64,000 nucleotides of DNA from Luteibacter sp. (lineage in GTDB: Bacteria > Pseudomonadota > Gammaproteobacteria > Xanthomonadales > Rhodanobacteraceae): positions 1-64,000 of the forward strand of contig NZ_WNDO01000027.1 in assembly GCF_009912395.1 (NCBI RefSeq). The letters run 5' to 3'. The notes beneath the pieces were generated by a model. It saw only the letters and a program-made list of their open reading frames with translations, was not told the DNA's origin and did not search any database. Below are positions 25,789-34,851 of the stretch, one piece after another (within the stretch, counting starts at the first letter, position 1; every line of letters begins with the position of its first letter). The position numbers and the translations under genes are program-made.

Positions 25789-27514
25789 ACAGTGGCACCA
25801 GGCCCAGGCCGAATCGCAGGCGATAGCCTGCTGGCTCAACTGCTACCTCCGTGAGTTCGCCCTGCCGCGCGGTCTCGCGAACCTGGATTATCGCGGTCAG
25901 GACGCGCCCTCCGGACTGCTGCATGGCGAAGGACGCCTGCTGCGCATCGGCTTCACCGATGGTGGTCACGCGCTCTGTGTCCGCATCTCGCGCGGCAGCC
26001 GCCTCGGGCGCTGCGACTACGCCTCGGCTCCGTACCTGAAATCGCCGGGCGAACCCTGGCGTTGCGCCGACGCCGCGATGACCGTGCACTTCCTGCTGGA
26101 ACGCCTCGCCCCCGAATGCGGCTTCAACGCGGAGCTGTTCGCGCAGACCATGAACAGCGTGGAGATCGCCCGCGAGATCCTCAGCCGTTCGCTGGATGCG
26201 CCGCTCTCCGACGACGCACTGCTGGACGCCGAGCAAGGCATGCTCTGGGGACACGCCCTGCATCCCACGCCGAAGAGTCGCGAAGGCCTGCCTGTGGCCA
26301 CCGTCCTGGACGCGTCGCCGGAAGTCCGCGCCAGCGTGCCGCTGTACTGGTTCCGCATCGACCCGCGCCTGTTCCGCCAGCAGGGCCGCGATGTACGCGA
26401 CACGTTGGAAGCCGCCGGCGGCGCACCGGACCTGTATCCCTGCCACCCCTGGGAAGCACCGCGCCTGCTCGCGCATCCGGCCATGCGCGCCGCCGTGGCG
26501 CAAGGCTGGATCGAACCCCTGGGGCCTCGCGGACGCGAGCTTTATCCCACATCGTCCGTCCGCACAATGTACCACCCGGACCTCGACTACTTCCTCAAGC
26601 TGTCGATCCACGTGCGCCTGACCAACTGCGTGCGCAAGAACGCCTGGTACGAGTTGGAAAGCGCGGTCGCGCTCACCGCCCTCCTGGCGCCCGCATGGCA
26701 GGACATCGGCCGCCATGTCCCGGGCTTCGATGTGATGGTGGAGCCTGCGGCGACGACGCTGGACTTCAGCGCGTTCTCCGACGACGCCGACGAGCTGCGC
26801 GACCTCACGGAAGGCTTCGGCATGCTCTATCGCGAGAACCTCTCGGCGCTGCACCGCAAGCGCTATCAACCGCAGGTAGCAGGCGCGCTGTTCACCACCG
26901 ATCGCCAGGGCCGCAGCGTCTGCCGGGGCATGGTCGAACGTCTCGGCGGCCCGTACGATCATATGGCGCTGTGCTGGTTCGAGGCCTATGCGTCGATCCT
27001 GCTGGAAGGCAACTGGCTGGCGTTCTTCCAGCATGGCGCGATCCTCGAACCGCACTTGCAGAACACCGTCGTCGGTTTTGACCGCGGCATGCCCGCCAAG
27101 GTGTGGATCCGCGACCTGGAAGGCACCAAGCTCGTCGAACACCTGTGGTCGGACGACCGCCTCGACACGCTGACGCCGCGGGCACGCGCGTCCGTGCTCT
27201 ATCCGGCCGAACTCGGCTGGAAGCGCGTCGCCTACTGCGCGCTGGTCAACAACCTCGCCGAAGCGATCTTCCACCTGTCCGGCGACGACGAAGCGCTGAA
27301 ACAACGGATGTGGCAATCCATCGCCCATATCGCCGAGCGCTGGCAGGCCCGCCATGGTCGGCAGCCGCTGCTGCAAGGCCTGATCGACGGCGAGGCGCTA
27401 CCCAGCAAGAACAACCTGCGCACCCGCCTGTTCAAGCGCGCCGATCGCGATTCGGACTACACCTATCTGCCCAGCCCGATCACGGCCACCGCCCACGCCC
27501 TGGTGGCCGCATGA
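25766..27514 (+). CDS. NIS siderophore synthetase, IucA/IucC family (PvsD-like)
   Basis: A 582-residue second NIS synthetase. It shows the conserved TMNSVEIAREIL segment (about 130), GHALHPTPKSREGL (ATP site, about 170), PTSSVRTMYHP (about 265), LKLSIHVRLTNCVRKNAW (about 280) and GAILEPHLQNTVVGF (about 430). The HPTPKSR pattern is the canonical version of the ATP-binding loop. Two NIS synthetases in one operon imply two sequential condensations on citrate, as in vibrioferrin. It starts inside the end of the MFS gene and its stop overlaps the decarboxylase start (ATGA). Confidence 0.93.
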   Translation: MSPQAIREQWHQAQAESQAIACWLNCYLREFALPRGLANLDYRGQDAPSGLLHGEGRLLRIGFTDGGHALCVRISRGSRLGRCDYASAPYLKSPGEPWRCADAAMTVHFLLERLAPECGFNAELFAQTMNSVEIAREILSRSLDAPLSDDALLDAEQGMLWGHALHPTPKSREGLPVATVLDASPEVRASVPLYWFRIDPRLFRQQGRDVRDTLEAAGGAPDLYPCHPWEAPRLLAHPAMRAAVAQGWIEPLGPRGRELYPTSSVRTMYHPDLDYFLKLSIHVRLTNCVRKNAWYELESAVALTALLAPAWQDIGRHVPGFDVMVEPAATTLDFSAFSDDADELRDLTEGFGMLYRENLSALHRKRYQPQVAGALFTTDRQGRSVCRGMVERLGGPYDHMALCWFEAYASILLEGNWLAFFQHGAILEPHLQNTVVGFDRGMPAKVWIRDLEGTKLVEHLWSDDRLDTLTPRARASVLYPAELGWKRVAYCALVNNLAEAIFHLSGDDEALKQRMWQSIAHIAERWQARHGRQPLLQGLIDGEALPSKNNLRTRLFKRADRDSDYTYLPSPITATAHALVAA

Positions 27515-28740
27515 ACGTGGACGCATCGCTGCCACGCGTCCGCGAGGCGATCGCCGGACTACGCGCATCCGGTGCCGAACCCGTCTGTGCCTACGTATAC
27601 GACCTCGATGCACTCGCCAGCCATGTGCGCTGGATGCGCGAACGACTGCCCGATGGCTGCGAGCTTTACTACGCCGCCAAGGCGAACGCGGATGAGCCGA
27701 TCCTGCGTACCCTTGCGCCTTGGGTCGACGGTTTCGAGGCGGCCTCCGGCGGCGAATTGCGCTGGCTACGCCAATGCCAGCCGGGATATCCGCTCTTGTT
27801 CGGCGGCCCGGGCAAGCTCGACAGCGAACTCCTCGACGCATTGGCCCAGCCCGGATGCACGCTGCATGTGGAAAGCCTCGGCGAACTGCGTCGCGTAGCC
27901 CGGATCGCCGAGGCATCGAAACGGCCGGCATCCATCTTCCTGCGCATGAACATCGGCATCGAAGGCGTCGGCGATACGCGGCTGATGATGGGCGGCAAAC
28001 CCACGCCGTTCGGCATGGATGAATCCGATCTCGCCGCCGCGTTGGCGATTGTCCGGCATCATGCGTCGTGGCTGTCGCTGGAAGGCTTCCACTTCCACCT
28101 CATGTCCCACCAGCGTGACGCGGCGGTGCAGTTGCGCCTCGTGCAGGCGTATCTGGATACGGTCCATCGCTGGCAAGACATCTATGGCATCACCGTCCAG
28201 ACGGTAAACGCGGGCGGCGGCTTCGGCGTGGACTACGCCGATCCGTCGCGCTCCTTCGATTGGGCCACGTTCTGCGACGGCCTGCGGACGATGCTCGACG
28301 AGCGCAAGGAAACCCTGCGCCTGCGTTTCGAACCGGGCCGCTACGTGAGCGTCGCCTGCGGCTGGTATGTGATGGAAGTGCTCGACATCAAGCGAAGCCA
28401 CGGCGAACTCTTCGCCGTGGCCCGCGGTGGCACGCATCATTTCCGCACACCACCCGCCCAAGGCCACGACCATCCCTTCGTGGTGCTGCGCGGTGACGCG
28501 ACGCCGGACATCACCGAGGCAACGGTGACCCTCGTCGGCCAGCTATGCACCCCGAAGGATGTGCTGGCCCGGCAACAGCCCGTGCAGGCACTCGCGGTGG
28601 GCGACTGCCTCGCCTTCCCGCTCGCCGGCGCCTACGCCTGGAACATCTCCCACCAGAACTTCCTGATGCACCACCCCCCGACGATGCTCTACCTCCCCGT
28701 ACGCTCGTCCGAAAGCGACACCCGCCGCCTCGTCGCCTGA
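27511..28740 (+). CDS. PLP-dependent decarboxylase, fold type III (PvsE-like)
   Basis: A 409-residue enzyme of the ornithine/diaminopimelate decarboxylase family. The PLP Lys is in ELYYAAKANAD (residue about 54). The His of EGFHFHLMSHQ and the Gly-rich phosphate loop NAGGGFGVDY bind the cofactor; FEPGRYVSVACG matches the family EPGR motif. In siderophore operons these enzymes decarboxylate an amino acid to give the amine or amino-alcohol building block; in vibrioferrin it is linked to the ethanolamine unit. It is the last gene of the operon by spacing and ATGA overlap. Confidence 0.9.
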   Translation: MNVDASLPRVREAIAGLRASGAEPVCAYVYDLDALASHVRWMRERLPDGCELYYAAKANADEPILRTLAPWVDGFEAASGGELRWLRQCQPGYPLLFGGPGKLDSELLDALAQPGCTLHVESLGELRRVARIAEASKRPASIFLRMNIGIEGVGDTRLMMGGKPTPFGMDESDLAAALAIVRHHASWLSLEGFHFHLMSHQRDAAVQLRLVQAYLDTVHRWQDIYGITVQTVNAGGGFGVDYADPSRSFDWATFCDGLRTMLDERKETLRLRFEPGRYVSVACGWYVMEVLDIKRSHGELFAVARGGTHHFRTPPAQGHDHPFVVLRGDATPDITEATVTLVGQLCTPKDVLARQQPVQALAVGDCLAFPLAGAYAWNISHQNFLMHHPPTMLYLPVRSSESDTRRLVA

Positions 28741-28824
28741 CGGGAGCGCGGCAATGTGCCGCCCCGCACGAGCGCCCGCGCGCTGGCATCATGCAAGACG
28801 TGGCATCGCAGGGTGTATAGGGAC

Positions 28825-29196
28825 GTGAAAGCAGGACGGACATGGCGGCGCTGGTTTGGCTGGCTGGCCTTCGTGGCGGTCGGCCTGCTGTCGTTCGCGC
28901 CGCTGGTGTCCGAGCTTCGAGCCAGCGTCCTGGATGGCATTGCCATCGACGCCTGGTGCGAGGGCCACGACGGCCTCGTCCATCATCCGGACAAGGCGCA
29001 TGCGGGGCTGCTCGATGCCTGCGGCTACTGCTCGTTCCTCGCGCATCATCCGGTGTTGCCGGGTCTTCCCGCGATCCTCATGCGCGCCCCCGCCGGATTA
29101 CCGCCGGATCGGCTGCCGCTTCCCATCACGCCAAGGTTGTTCACGCCCTGGCTGCTCAATGTCGCTCCCCGAGGGCCACCCACCGGTACGCGCTGA
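28825..29196 (+). CDS. DUF2946-type small membrane protein, copper-associated
   Basis: A protein of about 123 residues with one N-terminal transmembrane helix (WFGWLAFVAVGLLSFAPLV), then a Cys/His segment (DACGYCSFLAHHPVLPG). This is the layout of DUF2946 proteins, which are regularly found just before TonB-dependent copper receptor genes, as here. The conserved CxxC and His residues suggest copper binding, but the function is unknown. A GTG start at 28825 (after TAGGGA) puts the helix at the N-terminus; an ATG at 28756 would add 23 residues. Confidence 0.75.
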   Translation: MKAGRTWRRWFGWLAFVAVGLLSFAPLVSELRASVLDGIAIDAWCEGHDGLVHHPDKAHAGLLDACGYCSFLAHHPVLPGLPAILMRAPAGLPPDRLPLPITPRLFTPWLLNVAPRGPPTGTR

Positions 29197-29250
29197 ACAT
29201 CACGGACATGCCGCCCGGCGTGTCCTATCCGCCTGCCTGTGAGGAATCCC

Positions 29251-31347
29251 ATGTCCCATCGCCTCTTCGCGGTGCGCGCCCCTGCGCGTGCCGGTTTCCG
29301 ACTGTCACCCCTGTGCCTCGCCATCGCGTTCACCTCGCCGGCCATGGCCAGCGACGATCCCCCCACTGAATCGCTGACGCCGATCGTCGTGACGGCTCCC
29401 ATGCAGACCAGCCCCCTTACGGTGGTCACCGATCCCAAAGCTCCTCGCCAACCGGTGCCGGCCAGCGATGGCGCCGATTTCCTGAAGTCGATTCCCGGCT
29501 TCTCGACGATCCGCAAGGGCGGCACCAACGGCGATCCGATCCTGCGCGGCATGAGCGGTTCGCGCCTGAACATCCTCGTGGACGGCGGCCAGATCGGCGG
29601 CGGTTGCCCCTCGCGCATGGACCCACCCACCTCGTACATCTCGCCACAGACCTTCGACAAGGTCACCGTGATCAAGGGGCCGCAGACGGTGATCTACGGG
29701 CCGGGCAATTCGGCCGGTACGGTGCTGTTCGAGCGCGAGTTCACTCGTTACACCACGCCTACCGTGTCGCTCGACGGGAACCTGCTCGGCGGATCGTGGG
29801 GACGCAACGACCAGTCGATCGATCTGCGCGGGGGCACCTCCACCGGCTACCTCGGCATCAGCGCCAACCACACACATTCGCAGGATTACGAGGACGGCGA
29901 CGGCCGTCGCGTGCACTCCTACTACGACCGCTGGAACGCCGACGCGACCATCGGCTGGACGCCCGACGACGATACCCGGCTCGAACTGGTCGTCGGTCGC
30001 GGCGATGGCAAGGCCGCCTATGCGTTCAGTGGCATGGACGGTGCGCAGTTCCTGCGCGAGAGCGCCGGCCTGAAATTTATCCGCCAACGGCTGAGCGAAC
30101 ACTTCACCAAGCTGGAAGTACAGGCGTACATGAACTACGCCGACCACGTGATGGACAACTACACCCTGCGCCATCCCGATCCCGCGTCGATGATGCCGAT
30201 GGCCATGGCAAGCGACGTGGCGCGTCGCACGGTCGGTGGACGTGTCGTGGGCACCTTCGACTGGGCGGGCTCCTTCTCCCTGGTGACCGGCGTCGACGGC
30301 TCGCGAAACACGCATACCGCGCGCAATGGCGGGCCGCCGAACGACATGATGCCCTACTACCGCTCGCTGCCTCGCGAGCGGGACGCACGCATGTCCACGG
30401 TCGGCGCCTTCGGCGAAGCCACCTGGCACGTCGCCGAACGCGAGCGTGTGATCGCCGGCCTGCGTTTCGATCGCGCGCAGGCACGTGGCTACGATCTTGC
30501 CGTCGCCCCGCAAGGTGGCATGCCGGGCATGGGCATGGCGATGGCGGCACCGGCCACCGTGGACGAGAGCCGCGCGTCCTGGCTGAAAGCCGGATTCATC
30601 CGCTATGAGCGCGATATTCGCAGCACCACGCTCTATGCCGGCATCGGCCATGTGGAACGCTTTCCGGACTATTGGGAACTGTTCGGCCAGCATGCCGCGA
30701 AGAACGTCGATGCGTTTAGTCGCACACGGCCGGAGCGGACGACACAGCTCGATGTCGGCGCGCAGTACCGGGCCGATCGGCTCCAGGCCTGGGTGTCGGC
30801 CTATGCCGGTGTGGTGGATGACTTCATCCTGCTGCGCTACGGCCAGGGCATGATGGACAGCGGGCGGGCCAGCAATATCCAGGCGCGCATCGCCGGTGGC
30901 GAAGCCGGTGCCGTCTACGCCTTGACACCGCACTGGAAGATCGACGGCACGCTCGCCTACGCCTGGGGTGAAAACCGCAGCGACGGTCGTCCCCTCCCGC
31001 AGATCCCACCGTTCGAAGCCCGCCTGGGACTCACGTACGACAGCGGCGACTGGTCGGTCGGCGGCCTATGGCGCGTGGCCGCCGCCCAGCATCGGGTCGC
31101 CATCGGCGACGGCAACATCGTCGGACAGGACCTCGGACCCACCGGCGGCTTCGGCGTGTTCTCGCTCAACGGCGGCTACCGCCTGTCAAAGCAGATGACG
31201 CTCAGCGCAGGTATCGACAACCTGCTCGACAAGACCTACGCCGAGCACGTCAATGCGGCGACGGTCGGTCTCGTCGGCTACGTGAACACGGTCCGGGTCA
31301 ACGAACCCGGGCGCACGGCCTGGATGAAGTTGCAGGTGAACCTGTAG
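29251..31347 (+). CDS. TonB-dependent copper receptor (NosA/OprC-like)
   Basis: A 698-residue outer-membrane receptor: signal peptide to about SPAMA, plug domain about 40-180 with the segment GGGCPSRMDPPTSYISPQTF characteristic of the TonB-copper group, then a 22-strand-type barrel ending in WMKLQVNL. Extracellular loops are Met-rich (DPASMMPMAMAS, then MPGMGMAMAAP), fitting copper binding. It has no STN signalling domain. It follows the DUF2946 gene by 54 bp. Although it stands after the siderophore operon, its motifs argue against a siderophore receptor. ATG at 29251 has GAGGA upstream. Confidence 0.9.
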   Translation: MSHRLFAVRAPARAGFRLSPLCLAIAFTSPAMASDDPPTESLTPIVVTAPMQTSPLTVVTDPKAPRQPVPASDGADFLKSIPGFSTIRKGGTNGDPILRGMSGSRLNILVDGGQIGGGCPSRMDPPTSYISPQTFDKVTVIKGPQTVIYGPGNSAGTVLFEREFTRYTTPTVSLDGNLLGGSWGRNDQSIDLRGGTSTGYLGISANHTHSQDYEDGDGRRVHSYYDRWNADATIGWTPDDDTRLELVVGRGDGKAAYAFSGMDGAQFLRESAGLKFIRQRLSEHFTKLEVQAYMNYADHVMDNYTLRHPDPASMMPMAMASDVARRTVGGRVVGTFDWAGSFSLVTGVDGSRNTHTARNGGPPNDMMPYYRSLPRERDARMSTVGAFGEATWHVAERERVIAGLRFDRAQARGYDLAVAPQGGMPGMGMAMAAPATVDESRASWLKAGFIRYERDIRSTTLYAGIGHVERFPDYWELFGQHAAKNVDAFSRTRPERTTQLDVGAQYRADRLQAWVSAYAGVVDDFILLRYGQGMMDSGRASNIQARIAGGEAGAVYALTPHWKIDGTLAYAWGENRSDGRPLPQIPPFEARLGLTYDSGDWSVGGLWRVAAAQHRVAIGDGNIVGQDLGPTGGFGVFSLNGGYRLSKQMTLSAGIDNLLDKTYAEHVNAATVGLVGYVNTVRVNEPGRTAWMKLQVNL

Positions 31348-31351
31348 CCGC

Positions 31352-33472
31352 TCAGCCGTCCTTGCCGAGCCCGGTCTGCTGGAGGATCGTCAGCAACGCG
31401 CTGTCGATCCAGCGCCGGGCCAGGCTCTGCCGTTCGCCATCGATCCGTACGCTGGCGGCCCGCTCGGCCGGCAAGGGTTCGTCGAGGCCGTCACCCTCCA
31501 CCAGCACGCGATACCACACGCCGGCAGGACGCAGCTCCTTCACCGGCTTGGTGGGATTGAGGGCGATGGGGCCGCCGTGGTTCTTCGCGAGCACCAGACT
31601 CGGCAGGCGTTCTACCGCGCCACCGTCCATCATCGACACATAGCCACGCAAGGGATGCAGGCTACCTTGAGGGTAGACGGTGACCTCGGCCCCATCGGCA
31701 AGTCGAGAACGATCCGCCTCGGACACCAGCACCTCGGCGCGCCAACGTGTGCCACCCACAACGGTCGCGATACGCGTGCCGGGTGACACCCAGCCGCCCT
31801 TGGCTAGCGTGGAGTCGATATCGCGGACGATGCCGTCCTCGCTGGCGATCAACTGCAGGCGCCCAAGTTCGGCGGCGCTCGCCTCGCCCTGCGCCGCATA
31901 GCGCTGGACCATACGGTCGGCGACGACCTGCTTCGCCACGCCGTCACGATCCAGCGCCACGGCGCCGCGCGCGGCCGACTCGTAGGCATCACGCAACGCG
32001 CTGGCCTTGTCGCCGTCGTCCTGCGGTGACGGCGCGGACAGCTCGAACATCACCTTGCCCGCACGCACACGCTCGCCTTCGACCACATGCACGCTATCGA
32101 GCTTCGCGGGGTATGGCGTGTACACGGCCTGCACATAGCCCGCCTCGACCACGCCATCGGCGGTGATCCGCGACGACCAGGGGACAAACAACACCACCGC
32201 CAGCGCGACCGGCACGATCAGCCGTCGGCGCACCGATTTCCAGCGAATCTCGTCTCGGCGTGCCCACCACACCTTGGTCTCATTGAGCATCGGCTTCACC
32301 ACGAAGGTCACGATTTCCACCAGGAACAGGATCAGGCCCAGGGCCTTGAAGAAGGCGTGGTACACGACCACGGCGATGCCGACGAACAGGCTCAGGCGAT
32401 AGACCCACGTCGCGAACGCGAACACCGTGAGGAACGCGGCGAAACGCGGCGAGACGGCATCGGGCCGGGGATCTTCCAGGCCCAGCAGGCAACGCCGCAT
32501 CCAGCGCTTCGCCCAGCGCCCGGCGCGTTCGTGCAAGCCGGGATAGTCGAGGGCATCGGCGAGGATGAAATACCCGTCGAAGCGCATGAAGGGGCTGACG
32601 TTGACCAGCAGGGTCAGCACCCACGCGGTCGTGCCCAGGAAGAACAGCGCGTTGCGGAAGTTGCCATCGGGTGCGAAGGCCCAGAACAACGTGCACCATG
32701 CCGCGAGCACCAGCTCGGCGAGCACGCCGGCCGAGGCGATCGCGAGGCGGCGGCGCGAGCGTTCCAGCTTCCAGCTCTCGCCGGTGTCGGTATAGGCCAT
32801 GGGCCACATCACCAGTAAGGCGATGCCCATATGCCCCACCCTCACCCCGTGGCGCGTCGCCACGAAGGCGTGACCCAATTCGTGCCAGCACTTGGACAGC
32901 ACCAGCGCACCCGCGAAGGCGACAACGCCATCCCAGCTCATGGCGCCATGCAGGTTCGCCAGCACCGTATCCCATTGGCGCACGGCGAACATGATCCCGA
33001 TCACCGCGGCCAGCAGCGTCGCGAGCAGGAAGCGCATGCCGAACATCGGGGCGACGAACGGCAAAGCCTTGCGCAGCAGGCGCTCAGGCCGGATCAGCGG
33101 AATCCGGATGAACAGGTAGTTCTGCAACAACCAGTGCAGGACCGAGGTCGGCGGCCGCAGCGACGTATCGCGGGTGAGCTGCTGTTGCTGGAGGAAACGG
33201 GCGAAGCCTGTGACATCCTCCGGCAGCGGCATCAGCGTCGTCTCCGCCGCCACCGCGTCGGCGATCCGCTCAGGGTCGGCCAGGTGCCAGCGGCGGAGCA
33301 TCTCGAATTCCAGCCAGCCGATGCGGAAGAACTGGTTGCGCACCGGATCGGCGAGATGCCACGCGGGCGAGCCGTCGCGGTTGCGTCCCGCGACGTGTAC
33401 GTCCAGTTCCTCGCGCAACGCCGGCCACGGAGCCGCCGGCATCGCCAGCGCCGGTCCGCTCACAGGCCGCAC
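31352..33472 (-). CDS. M50 (site-2-type) metalloprotease fused to HlyD-like adaptor
   Basis: A 706-residue polytopic protein. Residues 20-105 resemble a PqqD/RRE-like winged helix (AWHLADPVRNQFFRIGWLEF), a peptide-binding fold. The membrane protease part (about 140-420) has the zinc motif HELGH (197-201) and a distal Asp in FMRFDGYF. After a last helix (about 425-445) comes a periplasmic HlyD-like biotinyl-lipoyl/barrel part (about 455-640; VQAVYTPYPAKLDSVHVVEG, then DGIVRDIDSTLAKGGWVSPG). It is the last gene of the export cluster and overlaps the GAF-HlyD gene by 13 bp. The start is GTG 33472; ATG 33442 is an alternative. Its likely job is processing or gating export of the giant protein, by inference only. 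Confidence 0.85.
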   Translation of the reverse strand: MRPVSGPALAMPAAPWPALREELDVHVAGRNRDGSPAWHLADPVRNQFFRIGWLEFEMLRRWHLADPERIADAVAAETTLMPLPEDVTGFARFLQQQQLTRDTSLRPPTSVLHWLLQNYLFIRIPLIRPERLLRKALPFVAPMFGMRFLLATLLAAVIGIMFAVRQWDTVLANLHGAMSWDGVVAFAGALVLSKCWHELGHAFVATRHGVRVGHMGIALLVMWPMAYTDTGESWKLERSRRRLAIASAGVLAELVLAAWCTLFWAFAPDGNFRNALFFLGTTAWVLTLLVNVSPFMRFDGYFILADALDYPGLHERAGRWAKRWMRRCLLGLEDPRPDAVSPRFAAFLTVFAFATWVYRLSLFVGIAVVVYHAFFKALGLILFLVEIVTFVVKPMLNETKVWWARRDEIRWKSVRRRLIVPVALAVVLFVPWSSRITADGVVEAGYVQAVYTPYPAKLDSVHVVEGERVRAGKVMFELSAPSPQDDGDKASALRDAYESAARGAVALDRDGVAKQVVADRMVQRYAAQGEASAAELGRLQLIASEDGIVRDIDSTLAKGGWVSPGTRIATVVGGTRWRAEVLVSEADRSRLADGAEVTVYPQGSLHPLRGYVSMMDGGAVERLPSLVLAKNHGGPIALNPTKPVKELRPAGVWYRVLVEGDGLDEPLPAERAASVRIDGERQSLARRWIDSALLTILQQTGLGKDG

Positions 33473-34851
33473 CAGGTCCGAAGCGTCGCCAGCGGGCGGC
33501 GCAGCAGCAGGTAGCCGAGCACGCTCCAGTCACCTGAAACACGCGCAGTGCCCTGCAAGCCGATACGTGCCCCCGCCGGTGCGCCGTCGACCGTGCCGCG
33601 CAGCAGATAGCTGGCCACGCCGTTCGGTGCCTCGACCGGCTGGTAGCCGGCATAGTCCAGGTGCGCATCGAACGGACTCAGCGGCGCGACCTTAAGGAAG
33701 ACCTTCATCGCGGCGCCCTGACCGAGGTTGGTCGCCTCGCCCACCGGCGCCCAGGCGCGCACGCCCAGCGCATGCGGGTCGGCGAGCAGGCCGATGCGCT
33801 CGCCGGTCTGCACCGGATGCCCCGCCCATTCGTCGGGGTCCGAATAGACGAACACGCCGTCGGCGGGCGCACGGATGGCGAGCTTGTCCACCTCGCGCTG
33901 CAACGACGCCACGTCCACCTGGCGCTCGCGCCACTTGCCCTCGGCGAGACCGAGGTCGGCCTTGGCGTTCTGCGTCTCGATGGCCTGCTGCGCGGCTTGG
34001 TGCATCTCCACCGATGCCGTGGCGAGCTCCGCCTGGGCCACCGCGAGGCGATTGCGCAGGATCGTGTCATCCAGCTCAGCGAGCACGTCGCCGGCATGCA
34101 CCGGTGTATTCGGCAGCACCACCATGCGATGGATCACGCCTTCGCGCGGCGAGGCGATGACCTGGCTGCGCGTGGAGATCACCTCGGCGGGCACCAGCGT
34201 GTATTCGCGTACGGGCAAGAGCATCGCGAGCAGGATCGCCGCACCCGCGTAACGCAGCTTCCTGCCGCTAATCAACGCCTTCCATCCGCGACGCCAGACG
34301 GATGGCCTGGCCACCAGCGACCACCAGGCAAAACCGTAGAGGCTGCCGAGCTGGAGCAACGCGTACTCCGCGCTGTCGGACGTTAGCGTCTGCGGCCAGG
34401 GCTGTTCCCTCGCCAGCAGCAGCACGGCGTTGACGGCACCTTCCGGCGACGTCAGCGGCAGCGCCCAGACGAAAGGCGGCAGCCATTCGTTCCAGCCGGC
34501 GGCCAGTTCTTCGTCGAGCATGCCCGGCGACAGCGGCAGCACGCGGGCGTTGGCCGGCAGGTTTTCGCAGCGCTTGGCGATGCGCGCCACCACGGCCGAC
34601 AGCCAGAGGGCATACGGCGTGTTCGGATCGCTCTCCGCCAGGCCAGAGTGCGCGACCAGCTTCGGCGAACGTCCCGGCGATAGCTCCAGCAACGCCGCCT
34701 GGCGGTACTCCACGAGCGTGCGCGTGTCGTTGCACATCGTGAAGCCGAGTTCGGCGGCACGCGTCGCCGCTTCCACCTTTGCCGCGACCGCATAGAAGCG
34801 CAGCGAGGCGGTTGGCGGCACGGCGGCCTGCGGGTCCATGCCGTCAGCCAT
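33460..34851 (-). CDS. HlyD-family adaptor with GAF-like N-terminal domain
   Basis: A 463-residue protein. The first 190 residues look like a cytoplasmic GAF-like sensory domain (VAHSGLAESDPNTPYALWLS, then FVWALPLTSPEG). One transmembrane helix follows (about 205-222, LRYAGAAILLAMLLPV). The periplasmic part is HlyD-like: lipoyl half-motifs (VIASPREGVIHRMVVLPN, then LAIRAPADGVFVYSD) bracket a helical hairpin (about 265-325), and a beta-barrel domain ends the protein. Adaptors of this type link an inner-membrane pump to TolC. A GAF-like domain on the cytoplasmic side is unusual. ATG overlaps the upstream adaptor gene by 8 bp. Confidence 0.82.
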   Translation of the reverse strand: MADGMDPQAAVPPTASLRFYAVAAKVEAATRAAELGFTMCNDTRTLVEYRQAALLELSPGRSPKLVAHSGLAESDPNTPYALWLSAVVARIAKRCENLPANARVLPLSPGMLDEELAAGWNEWLPPFVWALPLTSPEGAVNAVLLLAREQPWPQTLTSDSAEYALLQLGSLYGFAWWSLVARPSVWRRGWKALISGRKLRYAGAAILLAMLLPVREYTLVPAEVISTRSQVIASPREGVIHRMVVLPNTPVHAGDVLAELDDTILRNRLAVAQAELATASVEMHQAAQQAIETQNAKADLGLAEGKWRERQVDVASLQREVDKLAIRAPADGVFVYSDPDEWAGHPVQTGERIGLLADPHALGVRAWAPVGEATNLGQGAAMKVFLKVAPLSPFDAHLDYAGYQPVEAPNGVASYLLRGTVDGAPAGARIGLQGTARVSGDWSVLGYLLLRRPLATLRTWCGL

